Positions 6,877 through 13,891 of a stretch of DNA of 32,322 nucleotides are shown piece by piece; position 1 is the stretch's first letter, and each line of letters begins with the position of its first letter. Source of the DNA: Pseudomonadota bacterium (GTDB lineage: Bacteria; Pseudomonadota; Gammaproteobacteria; Burkholderiales; Burkholderiaceae_C). Location of the stretch: the NCBI GenBank assembly GCA_021815805.1, contig JAKAZQ010000035.1:1-32322 (forward strand), written 5' to 3'. Position numbers and translations under genes: made by a program. The notes beneath the pieces are model-generated. The model was not told the DNA's origin and ran no database searches. It was given only the letters and a program-made list of their open reading frames with translations.

Positions 6877-6913
6877 CTTTGCCCGGAGCGCTCGAAAAGC
6901 GCTCCGGGCAAAG
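6877..6913 (-). repeat. Perfect 16-bp hairpin in the 5' leader of pre-tRNA-Asp
   Basis: CTTTGCCCGGAGCGCT (6877-6892) and its exact reverse complement (6898-6913) flank a five-base loop. It lies five bases before the mature 5' end of tRNA-Asp and starts almost exactly where transcription from the promoter at 6919-6947 should begin. No T-run follows it, so it is not an ordinary terminator; it may form a stable leader structure that is cut off by RNase P together with the leader (inference). Confidence 0.8.
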
Positions 6914-6918
6914 AAAGG

Positions 6919-6947
6919 ATTGTGCTTCAGGCACCAAGGCGTGTCAA
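6919..6947 (-). promoter_or_regulatory. Sigma70-type promoter for tRNA-Asp inside the 3' end of the DUF4010 gene
   Basis: On the minus strand a consensus TTGACA (6942-6947) is separated by 17 bases from CACAAT (6919-6924). The -35 box lies in codons for the last residues of the upstream protein (LLTRLGA) and the -10 box lies just after its TGA at 6927-6929. The predicted start, about position 6912, is at the foot of the leader hairpin. Confidence 0.72.
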
Positions 6948-8207
6948 TAGCGGCTGCATCCACTGCGACAACCCGAGGCCGCACCAGAAGGCCGCCACGA
7001 TCCCGAGTTGCGCCAGCGCCTGCACGCCGGCGAAGCGCGCCGCGCCGCCGGACAGGCTCGCCGCCACGATCTTGCTCAGTGCGTTGGCGCTGAAGGCGCC
7101 GGCGATGCACACCGCGGCGAAGCCGGAGCCGAGGTCGCCGGCGGCGTGCAGTTGCATGGCCGATACCGCCGCGGCGTGCGCATCGGCGAATCCCGCCAGC
7201 GTGGTCGCCACCAGCACCCCGCTGCCGCCGAACACGCCGTGCGCCCAGTCGGCGACGAACAGCACCACGCCGACCGCGGCGGCGAACAGCAGCGCGGCAC
7301 GCGCGCTGAACGGCTGCCCGGCCATGCCCACGCCGGGCGCCGTCTCGCCGCCCTGGCGACGCGCCTCCCGCGCGCTCCAGGCGCCGGCGGCGACCGTCAC
7401 GCCACCGGCCAGCAGCAGCGCGGGGGCCAGCAGGCGCAACAGCGGCGGCGAAACGACGGACGCCATGACCCCGAGCTGAAGTACGGTCGACAGGTTGGAC
7501 CACAGCGCGCCGGCCAGGCAGGCGGCGAACCAGGACGGATGCTCGCGCGCGCGCTGGGACATCGCCGCGATGGTCGCGGTGCTGGACACGAAGCCGCCGA
7601 ACAGTCCGGTCAGCGCCAGGCCGCGCGCGGGCCCCAGCAGGCGCAGCGTGATATGTCCGAGGCTCTGGATGGCCATGAGCAGCACCGCGAGGGTCCACAG
7701 CACATGCGGATTGAGCCCGCCGAGGATGCGCAGCGGGCGGTCGGGCAGAAGCGGCAGCACGACGAGCACGGCGGCCGCCAGCAACAGCCCGTGCTGCAGT
7801 TCCTGCTCGCTCAGCACGCGGCGCACGAAACCGTGCAGACGCGCCTTGGCCGCCAGCAGGGTCACGCTGAGCACCGCCAGCGCCGACGCCAGCGCCGGGT
7901 CGCGCATGGCCAGCGCGCCCAGCAAAAGGCTGAGCAGCAACGCCAGTTCCGTGGTGATGCCAGGGTCGCTGTCCCGGGTGCGCAGGTAGCCGACCACCGC
8001 CAGCGCGCCGACGCAGAGCAGCGCGCCCAGCAGCACGCTGCCGCCGAAACCCTGGGCCACGGCGCCGGTCAGCGCGGCCAGCGCGAAGCTGCGCACCCCG
8101 GCGCTCGACTGCTCGTCGGGGTGGCTGCGCTCGCGTTCGATGCCGATGAGCAATCCGGCGGCAAGCGCGGCCACCCAGCCCAGACGATCGGCGATGCTCA
8201 GATCCAT
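6927..8207 (-). CDS. MgtC/SapB N-domain plus DUF4010 membrane protein
   Basis: A 426-residue, very hydrophobic protein. The N-terminal part (LGWVAALAAGLLIGIERERS, then GVRSFALAALTGAVAQ) carries the MgtC/SapB signature with the conserved GIERE motif in the first loop. The rest (LNPHVLWTLAVLLMAIQSLGHI, GGFVSSTATIAAMSQRAREH, the SANALSKIVAA segment near the C-terminus) matches DUF4010. I count roughly ten or more membrane segments. MgtC-domain proteins are linked to Mg2+ limitation and acid or intracellular survival in other bacteria; the exact role of DUF4010 fusions is not established. Start 8207 (MDLSIADRLGW) was chosen because the family begins directly before the first membrane helix; the longer upstream frame overlaps the next gene. 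The last codons contain the tRNA-Asp promoter. Confidence 0.9.
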   Translation of the reverse strand: MDLSIADRLGWVAALAAGLLIGIERERSHPDEQSSAGVRSFALAALTGAVAQGFGGSVLLGALLCVGALAVVGYLRTRDSDPGITTELALLLSLLLGALAMRDPALASALAVLSVTLLAAKARLHGFVRRVLSEQELQHGLLLAAAVLVVLPLLPDRPLRILGGLNPHVLWTLAVLLMAIQSLGHITLRLLGPARGLALTGLFGGFVSSTATIAAMSQRAREHPSWFAACLAGALWSNLSTVLQLGVMASVVSPPLLRLLAPALLLAGGVTVAAGAWSAREARRQGGETAPGVGMAGQPFSARAALLFAAAVGVVLFVADWAHGVFGGSGVLVATTLAGFADAHAAAVSAMQLHAAGDLGSGFAAVCIAGAFSANALSKIVAASLSGGAARFAGVQALAQLGIVAAFWCGLGLSQWMQPLLTRLGA

Positions 8208-8251
8208 GCACCGATTCTCGTCGCGGCGGGCGCTTGCGCAAGCCGCACAGG

Positions 8252-8716
8252 TCAAGGTCGCGACGCCTCGGCGCGCGCCGCGAAGCTGCGCGCCGCGCGC
8301 CGGTTCCAGGCGTCGAACAACGCCATGCCGAGCAGCATGGAGCCGAAGAACGCCCAGCGATCGGCGCGCAGGCTCAGCAGGTTCACCAACGCCGGCCCGG
8401 GACAGACTCCGCACAGGCCCCAGCCGATCCCGAACAGCACGCTGCCGAGCACCAGCCGCGGTGTGATGCGCCGGATGCTGGGGAATTCCATCAGGCCGCC
8501 GAGCAGCGCCCGCTGCCGGCGGATGGCCAGGCGCAGCGGCAGCAGCGCGGCCGCGACGGCGGCGCCCATGACCAGCAGCAAGGTCGGATCCCAGCGCCCC
8601 GCGACATCGAGAAAACCCAGCACCCGCCGAGGATCGGCCATGCCGGAAAGCATCAGGCCGGCGCCGAACAGCATGCCGCACCCGCAGGCCAGCAGATGGG
8701 TCGCGCGCTTGCTCAT
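8252..8716 (-). CDS. YeeE/YedE family membrane protein, DUF6691-type second half
   Basis: A 154-residue protein with about four membrane helices. It starts MSKRATHLLACGCGMLFGAGLMLSGMADP, whose FGAGLMLSGM and following P are typical of the YeeE/YedE fold, and later has GLCGVCPGPALVNL with a conserved CxxCPGPA-like motif carrying two cysteines. Together with the next gene upstream it forms a split version of the YeeE/YedE sulfur-compound transporter, of which TsuA (thiosulfate uptake) is a known full-length member. In several proteobacteria such split pairs (PmpA/PmpB) are linked with sulfide detoxification. It starts five bases after the upstream gene's stop, so the two are one operon. The transported compound cannot be told from sequence. 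Confidence 0.9.
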   Translation of the reverse strand: MSKRATHLLACGCGMLFGAGLMLSGMADPRRVLGFLDVAGRWDPTLLLVMGAAVAAALLPLRLAIRRQRALLGGLMEFPSIRRITPRLVLGSVLFGIGWGLCGVCPGPALVNLLSLRADRWAFFGSMLLGMALFDAWNRRAARSFAARAEASRP

Positions 8717-8721
8717 GGCCG

Positions 8722-9168
8722 TCAGCCCCAGCGATGGCGCAGGTACACGGTCAGCATGCCGCTGGCCATGAACAGCGCGACGGCCAGCAGCGAGCGCTGC
8801 GACAGGCGCGGGATGCCGCACACGCCGTGCCCGCTGGTGCAGCCGGAGCCCAGGCGGGTGCCGAAGCCGGTGAGCAGGCCGGCAGGCAGCACCGACAGCG
8901 CCGGCAGCGCATGGTCCGCACCGGGAAAGGGCAGCCCGGCGACCCGCCACATCGCCGCCCCCAGCAGCACGCCGCCGAGAAACCACGCACGCCAGACCTG
9001 GGTGCGCGCGCCGGCGACGAAATCGTGCAGAAGTCCGCCAGCGATGCCGCTGCACCCCATGACCTTGCCGCCGCCGAGGGCCAGCGCACCGGCGGCGGAT
9101 CCGATCAGCAGCCCTCCGCCGAGCGCGGCGAGCACCTGCAACTGCGAAAGTTCGACCATCGATGCCAT
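8722..9168 (-). CDS. YeeE/YedE family sulfur-transport membrane protein, first half
   Basis: A 148-residue membrane protein. It contains the YeeE/YedE signature GFGTRLGSGCTSGHGVCGIPRLS, with the two cysteines thought to pass a persulfide-like group in the related TsuA, and a further cysteine in GGGKVMGCSGIAGGLL. About four membrane helices are present. ATG at 9168 was chosen over GTG at 9174 because GGGGGTGGG lies just upstream; ATG at 9159 is also possible. It is the first gene of a two-gene operon. No rhodanese, sulfur dioxygenase or BigR repressor gene is next to it here, unlike in the best-known sulfide detoxification operons, so the cargo and regulation are open. Confidence 0.9.
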   Translation of the reverse strand: MASMVELSQLQVLAALGGGLLIGSAAGALALGGGKVMGCSGIAGGLLHDFVAGARTQVWRAWFLGGVLLGAAMWRVAGLPFPGADHALPALSVLPAGLLTGFGTRLGSGCTSGHGVCGIPRLSQRSLLAVALFMASGMLTVYLRHRWG

Positions 9169-9243
9169 GCCCACCCCCGGTTGACTGGTTCAAGCCCGGT
9201 CGGGTGGACTGCGCCCGGCCACGTGCCGGCATTGTGGCGCGCT

Positions 9244-9275
9244 ACGTACTTATACAGGTATCAGTATTTGTACGG
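9244..9275 (-). promoter_or_regulatory. A/T-rich promoter and possible operator ahead of the YeeE/YedE pair
   Basis: In otherwise GC-rich DNA this short A/T-rich patch reads, on the minus strand, TACAAATACTGATACCTG followed by TATAAG, an extended -10-like box (TGTATAAGT). The core also forms an imperfect dyad (TACAGGTATC with AGTATTTGTA, six of ten matching), the sort of half-sites used by ArsR-type repressors. No good -35 box is visible. The assignment is tentative. Confidence 0.3.
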
Positions 9276-9293
9276 GTCTCGCGAAAGCCTCTC

Positions 9294-9635
9294 TCAGCTG
9301 CCGCGGGCCACCCTGCGCAGCAGTTCGCGCGCCTGGCGCTCGCTGCCGACGGAGCGCTCGAGCGGCGTGCGGCACAGCCCGGCGCAGTCGTAGCGAAGGT
9401 TCTCGTAGATCTCGGCGGTGGCGGGAAATGCCGCGAGCAGGCCGTCCAGCGCCGGATCCATCGACTGGCGCTCGAGTTCGTCACGGATGCGCTGCACCAG
9501 CAAGCGGTACTGCGACGGATCGGGTTGCGCCGATTCCCGCTCGAGGCGCTCGAGCAGCGAGGCCAGCGCAGCCAGACCGTGCAGTTGCGGCGGCAGGTAC
9601 AGCACGCGTTGTGCGGAAGCTTGGGAAGGCAACAT
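9294..9635 (-). CDS. Hypothetical protein, charged helical
   Basis: A 113-residue protein with a leucine- and arginine-rich helical makeup: HGLAALASLLERLERE, YRLLVQRIRDELERQSMD, then FPATAEIYENLRYDCAGLC and a last helix ERQARELLRRVARG. Two cysteines in DCAGLC are close together. No signal peptide or membrane helix is apparent after the first residues. It lies 111 bases after the molybdenum hydroxylase large subunit on the same strand but behind a strong hairpin, so it is probably only partly cotranscribed with it. The long + strand frame through this region is a shadow of high-GC coding. I do not recognise the family, and no clear ribosome site precedes the ATG. Confidence 0.55.
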   Translation of the reverse strand: MLPSQASAQRVLYLPPQLHGLAALASLLERLERESAQPDPSQYRLLVQRIRDELERQSMDPALDGLLAAFPATAEIYENLRYDCAGLCRTPLERSVGSERQARELLRRVARGS

Positions 9636-9711
9636 GGCGATACTGGACTGGAAAGGAGGAGCCTCGTCGCATCAGTTGCGGTCGGGGCACCGACTTTCAA
9701 GAGCAGCGCGA

Positions 9712-9741
9712 GGGTTGCCGCGGCGCGGGCCGCGGCAACCC
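9712..9741 (-). terminator. Strong hairpin terminator or attenuator behind the molybdenum hydroxylase genes
   Basis: GGGTTGCCGCGGC (9712-9724) and GCCGCGGCAACCC (9729-9741) form a perfect 13-bp stem with a four-base loop, six bases after the stop of the large-subunit gene (minus strand). Downstream is only a weak pyrimidine stretch (TCGCGCTGCTCTT), so it may end transcription partially or protect the mRNA 3' end. Confidence 0.68.
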
Positions 9742-9746
9742 GGCGC

Positions 9747-11948
9747 TCAGCTGCGAAGCTCGTCGGGACGCACCGGCAGCTCGCGCAGGCGTTTGCCGGT
9801 GGCCGCGAAAATCGCATTCGTCAGCGCCGGTGCGATCGGCGGCGTGCCCGGCTCGCCCATCCCTCCCGGGGGCTGCGTGCTGGGCACGATGTGCACGTCG
9901 ATCGCCGGCGCCGTGTCGATGCGCAGCATGCGGTACTTGTCGAAGTTGCCCTCGACGACCCCGCCGTTGTGCAGGCTGATGCGATCCAGCAGCGCGGCCG
10001 TCAGCCCGTACACGACGGCGCTCTGCACCTGGGCACGCACGATGTCGGGGTTGATCACATGCCCGCAATCCACGGCGCAGGTGACGCGGTGCACGCGCAC
10101 GTTCCCCTGCGGGTTCACCGACACCTCGGCGACCTCGGTGACGTAGGTGCCGAAGGAGTGGTGCATCGCGATGCCGTGGAAATGCCCCGCCGGCAACGGC
10201 CGCCCCCAGCCGGCCGCCTGCGCCGCCAGATCCAGCGTGCGCAAGGCCCGCGGGTCGCCGCCGTGCAGCAGCAGCTGACGGCGGAAGGCGTAGGGATCCG
10301 CATGCGCCGCATGCGCCAGCTCGTCGATGAAGGATTCGACGGTGAACGCGGTGATCGAGTGCCCCACCGAGCGCCAGAAACCCACCGGCACCGGCGTGTT
10401 GCACATGACGTAACGGGTCTGCGCGTTGGGCATGGCGTACGGCAGCTTGATCGCTCCCTGCACCGAAGTCGCGTCGATACCGTCCTTGACGTACTGCGGG
10501 AACACGCGCGAAAAGATCGACGGCCCGACGATCTGATGGGCCCAGACCTGCAGGTGTCCCTGCGCGTCCAGCACGGCGCGCAGCCGGTGCAGGTTGGCCG
10601 GCCTGTAGAAGTCGTGCCGGGTGTCGTCCTCGCGCGTCCACACCACCTTGACCGGGCGCCCGGCGGCCTTCGACAGCTCCACCGCCTGCGCGACGAAATC
10701 CTGCTCGAAGCGCCGTCCGAACCCGCCGCCCAGCAGCGTGGTGTGCACGTGCACGGCGTCGGGAGGCACGCCGGCGATGCGGCCGGCGACGATCTGGTTC
10801 AGGGTCTGCGCCTGCGTCGGCCCCCAGATGTCCACGCGATCCTTCTGCACGTAGGCGGTGCAGTTCATCGGCTCCATCGTGGCGTGTGCCAGAAAGGGCA
10901 GCGAGTAGCTGGCCTCCAGCAGCCTGGCCCCGGGCGCCGCGGCGGCCTGCTCCAGCGCGGCTTCGCCGTCGCCGACCTTCCACGCGGTGGTGCCGGGCTG
11001 TTCGGCCGCCTTGCGGAACAGGGCTGCGATGGCCTCGTCGTCGAGCTGGGCGTTCGGACCGGCATCCCAATCGATCTGCAGCGCGTCACGACCCTTGCGC
11101 GCCGTCCAGAAATCGTTCGCCAGCACGGCCACGCCGTCGCCGATGCGCACGACCGAATGCACGCCGCGCAGCGCCCGCGCGGCACGCTCGTCGACCGCGC
11201 GCACGCGCGCGCCGAACGCCGGCGGCTGGGCGACGCTGGCGATCAGCATGCCCGGCGCCTGCACGTCGAGGCCGAACACCGCGGCGCCGGTCGTCTTCTC
11301 CGGCACGTCGACGCGCGCCAGCGGCTGGCCGATGAGCCGGAATTCCGCGGGCTGCTTCAGGCGCACGTCGCGCGGCAGCGGCAGGCGCGCCGCGGCGTCG
11401 GCCAGTTCGCCGAAGCTGGCCTGCTGCCCGCCCGGGCCGTGCACCATGCCCGACACCGCGCGGCAGGCCGCGACATCGACCTGCCAGCGCTGCGCCGCCG
11501 CCTGCAGCAGCAGCGCGCGCGCCGTCGCGCCGGCGTGACGCAGCGGCAGCCAGGAACTGCGCACGCTGGTGCTGCCGCCGGTGGCCTGCATGCCGAGTTG
11601 CGGGTTCTTGTAGGCGGCGTGCGCGCCGGCCTGCTCGATCTGCACGGCCGACCAGTCGGCGTCCATCTCGTCGGCGAGCAGCGTGGGCAGCGAGGTCATC
11701 ACCCCCTGACCCATTTCCGACTTGTCCAGCACCAGGGTCACGCGGTTGTCCGGCGTGACGCGGATGTAGGCGTTGGGGGAGAACGCGCCAGGCTCGGCCA
11801 GCGGGTTGGCGGCAGCCGCCGCCTGCCCGGCGCGCGCCTGCTTCGGCAGGTACAGCCCGAGCAGCAGTCCGCCGCCGGCCAGCGCCGAGGCCTTCAGGAA
11901 ATGCCGGCGCGTCGCGCCGGGCTGCTCGAGATCGTGGGTGGTGGGCAT
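9747..11948 (-). CDS. Molybdopterin-binding large subunit, isoquinoline 1-oxidoreductase (IorB) type
   Basis: A 733-residue protein of the xanthine-oxidase superfamily. It begins with a twin-arginine signal (TRRHFLKASALAGGGLLLGL, arginines at 14-15), which marks periplasmic export after cofactor insertion and is characteristic of the IorB type. Cofactor regions include DKSEMGQGVMTSLPTLLADE, GGSTSVRSSW, HATMEPMNCTAY, LLGGGFGRRFEQDFV, and near the C-terminus GGMGEPGTPPIAPALTNAIF, whose glutamate (GEPG) is in the place of the catalytic base. The enzyme hydroxylates or oxidises an aldehyde or N-heterocycle next to a heteroatom; the substrate cannot be told. The start at 11948 lies one base after the small subunit's stop, with GGAGG before it, so the two are translated together. 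No FAD subunit is encoded nearby. Confidence 0.92.
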   Translation of the reverse strand: MPTTHDLEQPGATRRHFLKASALAGGGLLLGLYLPKQARAGQAAAAANPLAEPGAFSPNAYIRVTPDNRVTLVLDKSEMGQGVMTSLPTLLADEMDADWSAVQIEQAGAHAAYKNPQLGMQATGGSTSVRSSWLPLRHAGATARALLLQAAAQRWQVDVAACRAVSGMVHGPGGQQASFGELADAAARLPLPRDVRLKQPAEFRLIGQPLARVDVPEKTTGAAVFGLDVQAPGMLIASVAQPPAFGARVRAVDERAARALRGVHSVVRIGDGVAVLANDFWTARKGRDALQIDWDAGPNAQLDDEAIAALFRKAAEQPGTTAWKVGDGEAALEQAAAAPGARLLEASYSLPFLAHATMEPMNCTAYVQKDRVDIWGPTQAQTLNQIVAGRIAGVPPDAVHVHTTLLGGGFGRRFEQDFVAQAVELSKAAGRPVKVVWTREDDTRHDFYRPANLHRLRAVLDAQGHLQVWAHQIVGPSIFSRVFPQYVKDGIDATSVQGAIKLPYAMPNAQTRYVMCNTPVPVGFWRSVGHSITAFTVESFIDELAHAAHADPYAFRRQLLLHGGDPRALRTLDLAAQAAGWGRPLPAGHFHGIAMHHSFGTYVTEVAEVSVNPQGNVRVHRVTCAVDCGHVINPDIVRAQVQSAVVYGLTAALLDRISLHNGGVVEGNFDKYRMLRIDTAPAIDVHIVPSTQPPGGMGEPGTPPIAPALTNAIFAATGKRLRELPVRPDELRS

Positions 11949-11949
11949 G

Positions 11950-12414
11950 TCAGGCCTCCGTCGCCAGCGTCTGCGCCGCATCGTGAATGGCCGCGCGGAT
12001 GCGCGGGTAAGTTCCGCAGCGGCAGATGTTGCCGGCCATGAACGCGTCGATGTCGCTGTCGCTGGGCGCCGGATTCTGCTTGAGCAGCGCGCTTGCCGAC
12101 ATGATCTGGCCGGACTGGCAGTAGCCGCATTGCGGCACCTGGTGCTGCACCCATGCCGCGCGCAGCGCCTGCGCCTCGCGGGTGTGCAGCCCCTCGATGG
12201 TCGTGACATGGCTGCCCGCGACCGACGAAACCGGAATCTGGCACGAGCGCACGGCGTTGCCGTCGAGGTGCACGGTGCAGGCGCCGCAGGCGGCGATGCC
12301 GCAGCCGAACTTGGTGCCGGTGAGTTGCAGGTGATCCCGGATCGCCCACAGCAGCGGGGTATCCGGGCTGGCGTCGACCGAGCGCGCTTGCCCGTTGACG
12401 GTGAATTCGATCAT
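11950..12414 (-). CDS. [2Fe-2S] small subunit, isoquinoline 1-oxidoreductase (IorA) type
   Basis: A 154-residue iron-sulfur subunit of a molybdenum hydroxylase. The N-terminal plant-ferredoxin-like domain holds [15 protein letters not shown] with cysteines at 38, 43 and 46 and a fourth at 58 (RSCQIP). The C-terminal helical domain holds [10 protein letters not shown] and CRCGTYPRI, binding the second cluster next to the molybdopterin. Length and motif order are standard for the family. AGGGAGAA lies just before the ATG at 12414. It transfers electrons from the Mo site of its partner, the next gene downstream; as this type lacks an FAD subunit, the electrons probably go to a cytochrome or another membrane acceptor (known for the family, not seen here). 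Confidence 0.95.
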   Translation of the reverse strand: MIEFTVNGQARSVDASPDTPLLWAIRDHLQLTGTKFGCGIAACGACTVHLDGNAVRSCQIPVSSVAGSHVTTIEGLHTREAQALRAAWVQHQVPQCGYCQSGQIMSASALLKQNPAPSDSDIDAFMAGNICRCGTYPRIRAAIHDAAQTLATEA

Positions 12415-12580
12415 GTCGTTCTCCCTGGATTCGTCCCGATCCGGGTTCGCGCGCGCATCGCAGCACCCGCCGCTCGACCCGCGCAACCCGTATACGAGTT
12501 CGGATAATGTTAAGAACGACCGGGAATTCTTGCGCGACGCCGCGTGGACGTGAATCCTTGTTACGTGGTGCAAAACGCCT

Positions 12581-12596
12581 CGGCGCTCCCGCGCCG
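12581..12596 (-). terminator. Short GC hairpin behind the hydrolase gene, possible terminator
   Basis: CGGCGC (12581-12586) and GCGCCG (12591-12596) form a six-bp stem with a four-base loop ten bases after the stop of the minus-strand hydrolase gene; GTTTTG follows after a short gap. It is a weak candidate. Confidence 0.35.
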
Positions 12597-12605
12597 GCGC
12601 GCCGT

Positions 12606-13712
12606 TCAGTCGTCGCGCAGCGCCGCCAGCGGGTGCCGCGCGGCCGGCCAGGGGCTGGCGAAAAAGCCCGCCACCTCGGCTTCGCGCACGTCCTCGATGC
12701 GCGACGGGCTCCAGCGCGGCTGCCGATCCTTGTCGATGACCAGCGCGCGGATGCCCTCCACGGCATCGCCGCCCGCAGCGTGCGCGCGGTGAAAGCAGTG
12801 GTGCATGATGTCGCGCTCCATGCGCAGTTCGTCCGCCAGCGGCATGCCGCGGGCCCGCCGCAACTGCTCCAGGGTCACCGCCAGCATGAGTGGAGAGCGT
12901 GCGCGCAGCGCGTGCAACGCCTGCTGCGCGAAGGCGTCGCCGTCGGCCTGCAGCGAGGCGCAGATCGACGCCACGTCGGGCTGCGCGAAATGCCGATCCA
13001 GGCGCTCCTGCTGCAGCGGCAGCGCGGCCTGCGCGACCGGCTGCGCGGCGGCCTCGACGACCTCGTCCAGCTGCCGGGCGCTGCGCACCTGCAGGAGCCG
13101 TTCGGTGAGCTCCGGCAAGGCACTCGACGCCACCTGCCGGTCGGCGAGCCCGCAGGCGATCGCGTCGGCGGCCTGCAGCTGATGCCCGGTGAGCGCGAGA
13201 AATTCGCCAGTGCGTCCCGGACAACGCGACAGGAACCAGCCGCCGCCGACATCCGGGAACAGGCCGATATTCGTCTCCGGCATGGCCAGCAGCGAGCGCT
13301 CGGTCACCACGCGCCAGCGCGCACCCTGGCTGATGCCCATGCCTCCGCCCATGACAATGCCGTCCATCAGGGCGACGAAAGGCTTCGGATAGCGGTGGAT
13401 CAGGTGGTCGAGGGTGTATTCCTCCGTGAAAAAGGCATCCAGCTCGGGGTCCCCGGCGAGCGCCGCACGATGGAAGAACTTGAGATCACCCCCGGCGCAC
13501 AGCGCCGGCGGACGCCCGTCGACGACCGTGGCGCGCAACACCACGCCGAGCACCTGCGGATCGGCGGCCCATGCACGCAGCGTGGCAGTGAGCCGCCGCA
13601 CCGCGGCAAGATCCAGCGCATGCAGCGCCTGGGGTCGATGCAGGGTCAGCAGGCCGATGCCTCCATGTCGCTCGGCAAGTACGCCTTCGGCCGTCGATGG
13701 CGTGGTGGACAT
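12606..13712 (-). CDS. Enoyl-CoA hydratase/isomerase family protein, 3-hydroxyisobutyryl-CoA hydrolase-like
   Basis: A 368-residue protein of the crotonase superfamily with the length of the hydrolase branch (ECH_2), longer than ordinary enoyl-CoA hydratases. It has the CoA/oxyanion-hole segments [12 protein letters not shown] and [20 protein letters not shown], then the branch-typical [20 protein letters not shown], where the glutamate and aspartate correspond to catalytic acids of 3-hydroxyisobutyryl-CoA hydrolase. The C-terminal part ([36 protein letters not shown]) is also typical. The reaction would release 3-hydroxyisobutyrate from its CoA thioester in valine breakdown. The other valine genes are not in this window, so an enoyl-CoA hydratase with another substrate remains possible. 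Confidence 0.9.
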   Translation of the reverse strand: MSTTPSTAEGVLAERHGGIGLLTLHRPQALHALDLAAVRRLTATLRAWAADPQVLGVVLRATVVDGRPPALCAGGDLKFFHRAALAGDPELDAFFTEEYTLDHLIHRYPKPFVALMDGIVMGGGMGISQGARWRVVTERSLLAMPETNIGLFPDVGGGWFLSRCPGRTGEFLALTGHQLQAADAIACGLADRQVASSALPELTERLLQVRSARQLDEVVEAAAQPVAQAALPLQQERLDRHFAQPDVASICASLQADGDAFAQQALHALRARSPLMLAVTLEQLRRARGMPLADELRMERDIMHHCFHRAHAAGGDAVEGIRALVIDKDRQPRWSPSRIEDVREAEVAGFFASPWPAARHPLAALRDD

Positions 13713-13891
13713 CAATGCGGTCTCCGTTCGGGCATGCGCCGGCTCGGGCGCGAATCGCCGGCATGGTAGCGAACACGGCGTGTCGACAGCTCCCGCCGGG
13801 CAGGTCCGCCAAGGCGGCCGCCAGGGCGGCCTCGTGCTTGCGCAGGCCGACCGGCCGCGCATCCGCCACCGTGCGCAGTCCTGCGCGCCGA

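Noticed and set aside
6877..6913. Rho-independent terminator for the DUF4010 gene
   Set aside because: The hairpin is strong, but no T-run follows it in either direction and it sits just upstream of the tRNA, where ending transcription would silence the tRNA.
6862..8241. A 459-codon minus-strand frame overlapping the MgtC/DUF4010 gene
   Set aside because: It is a +1 shadow of the same gene with an arginine-dominated composition and no membrane segments.
9162..12041. A 959-codon open frame on the + strand
   Set aside because: It is antisense to the molybdenum hydroxylase large subunit and the small unknown gene, with no recognisable motif.
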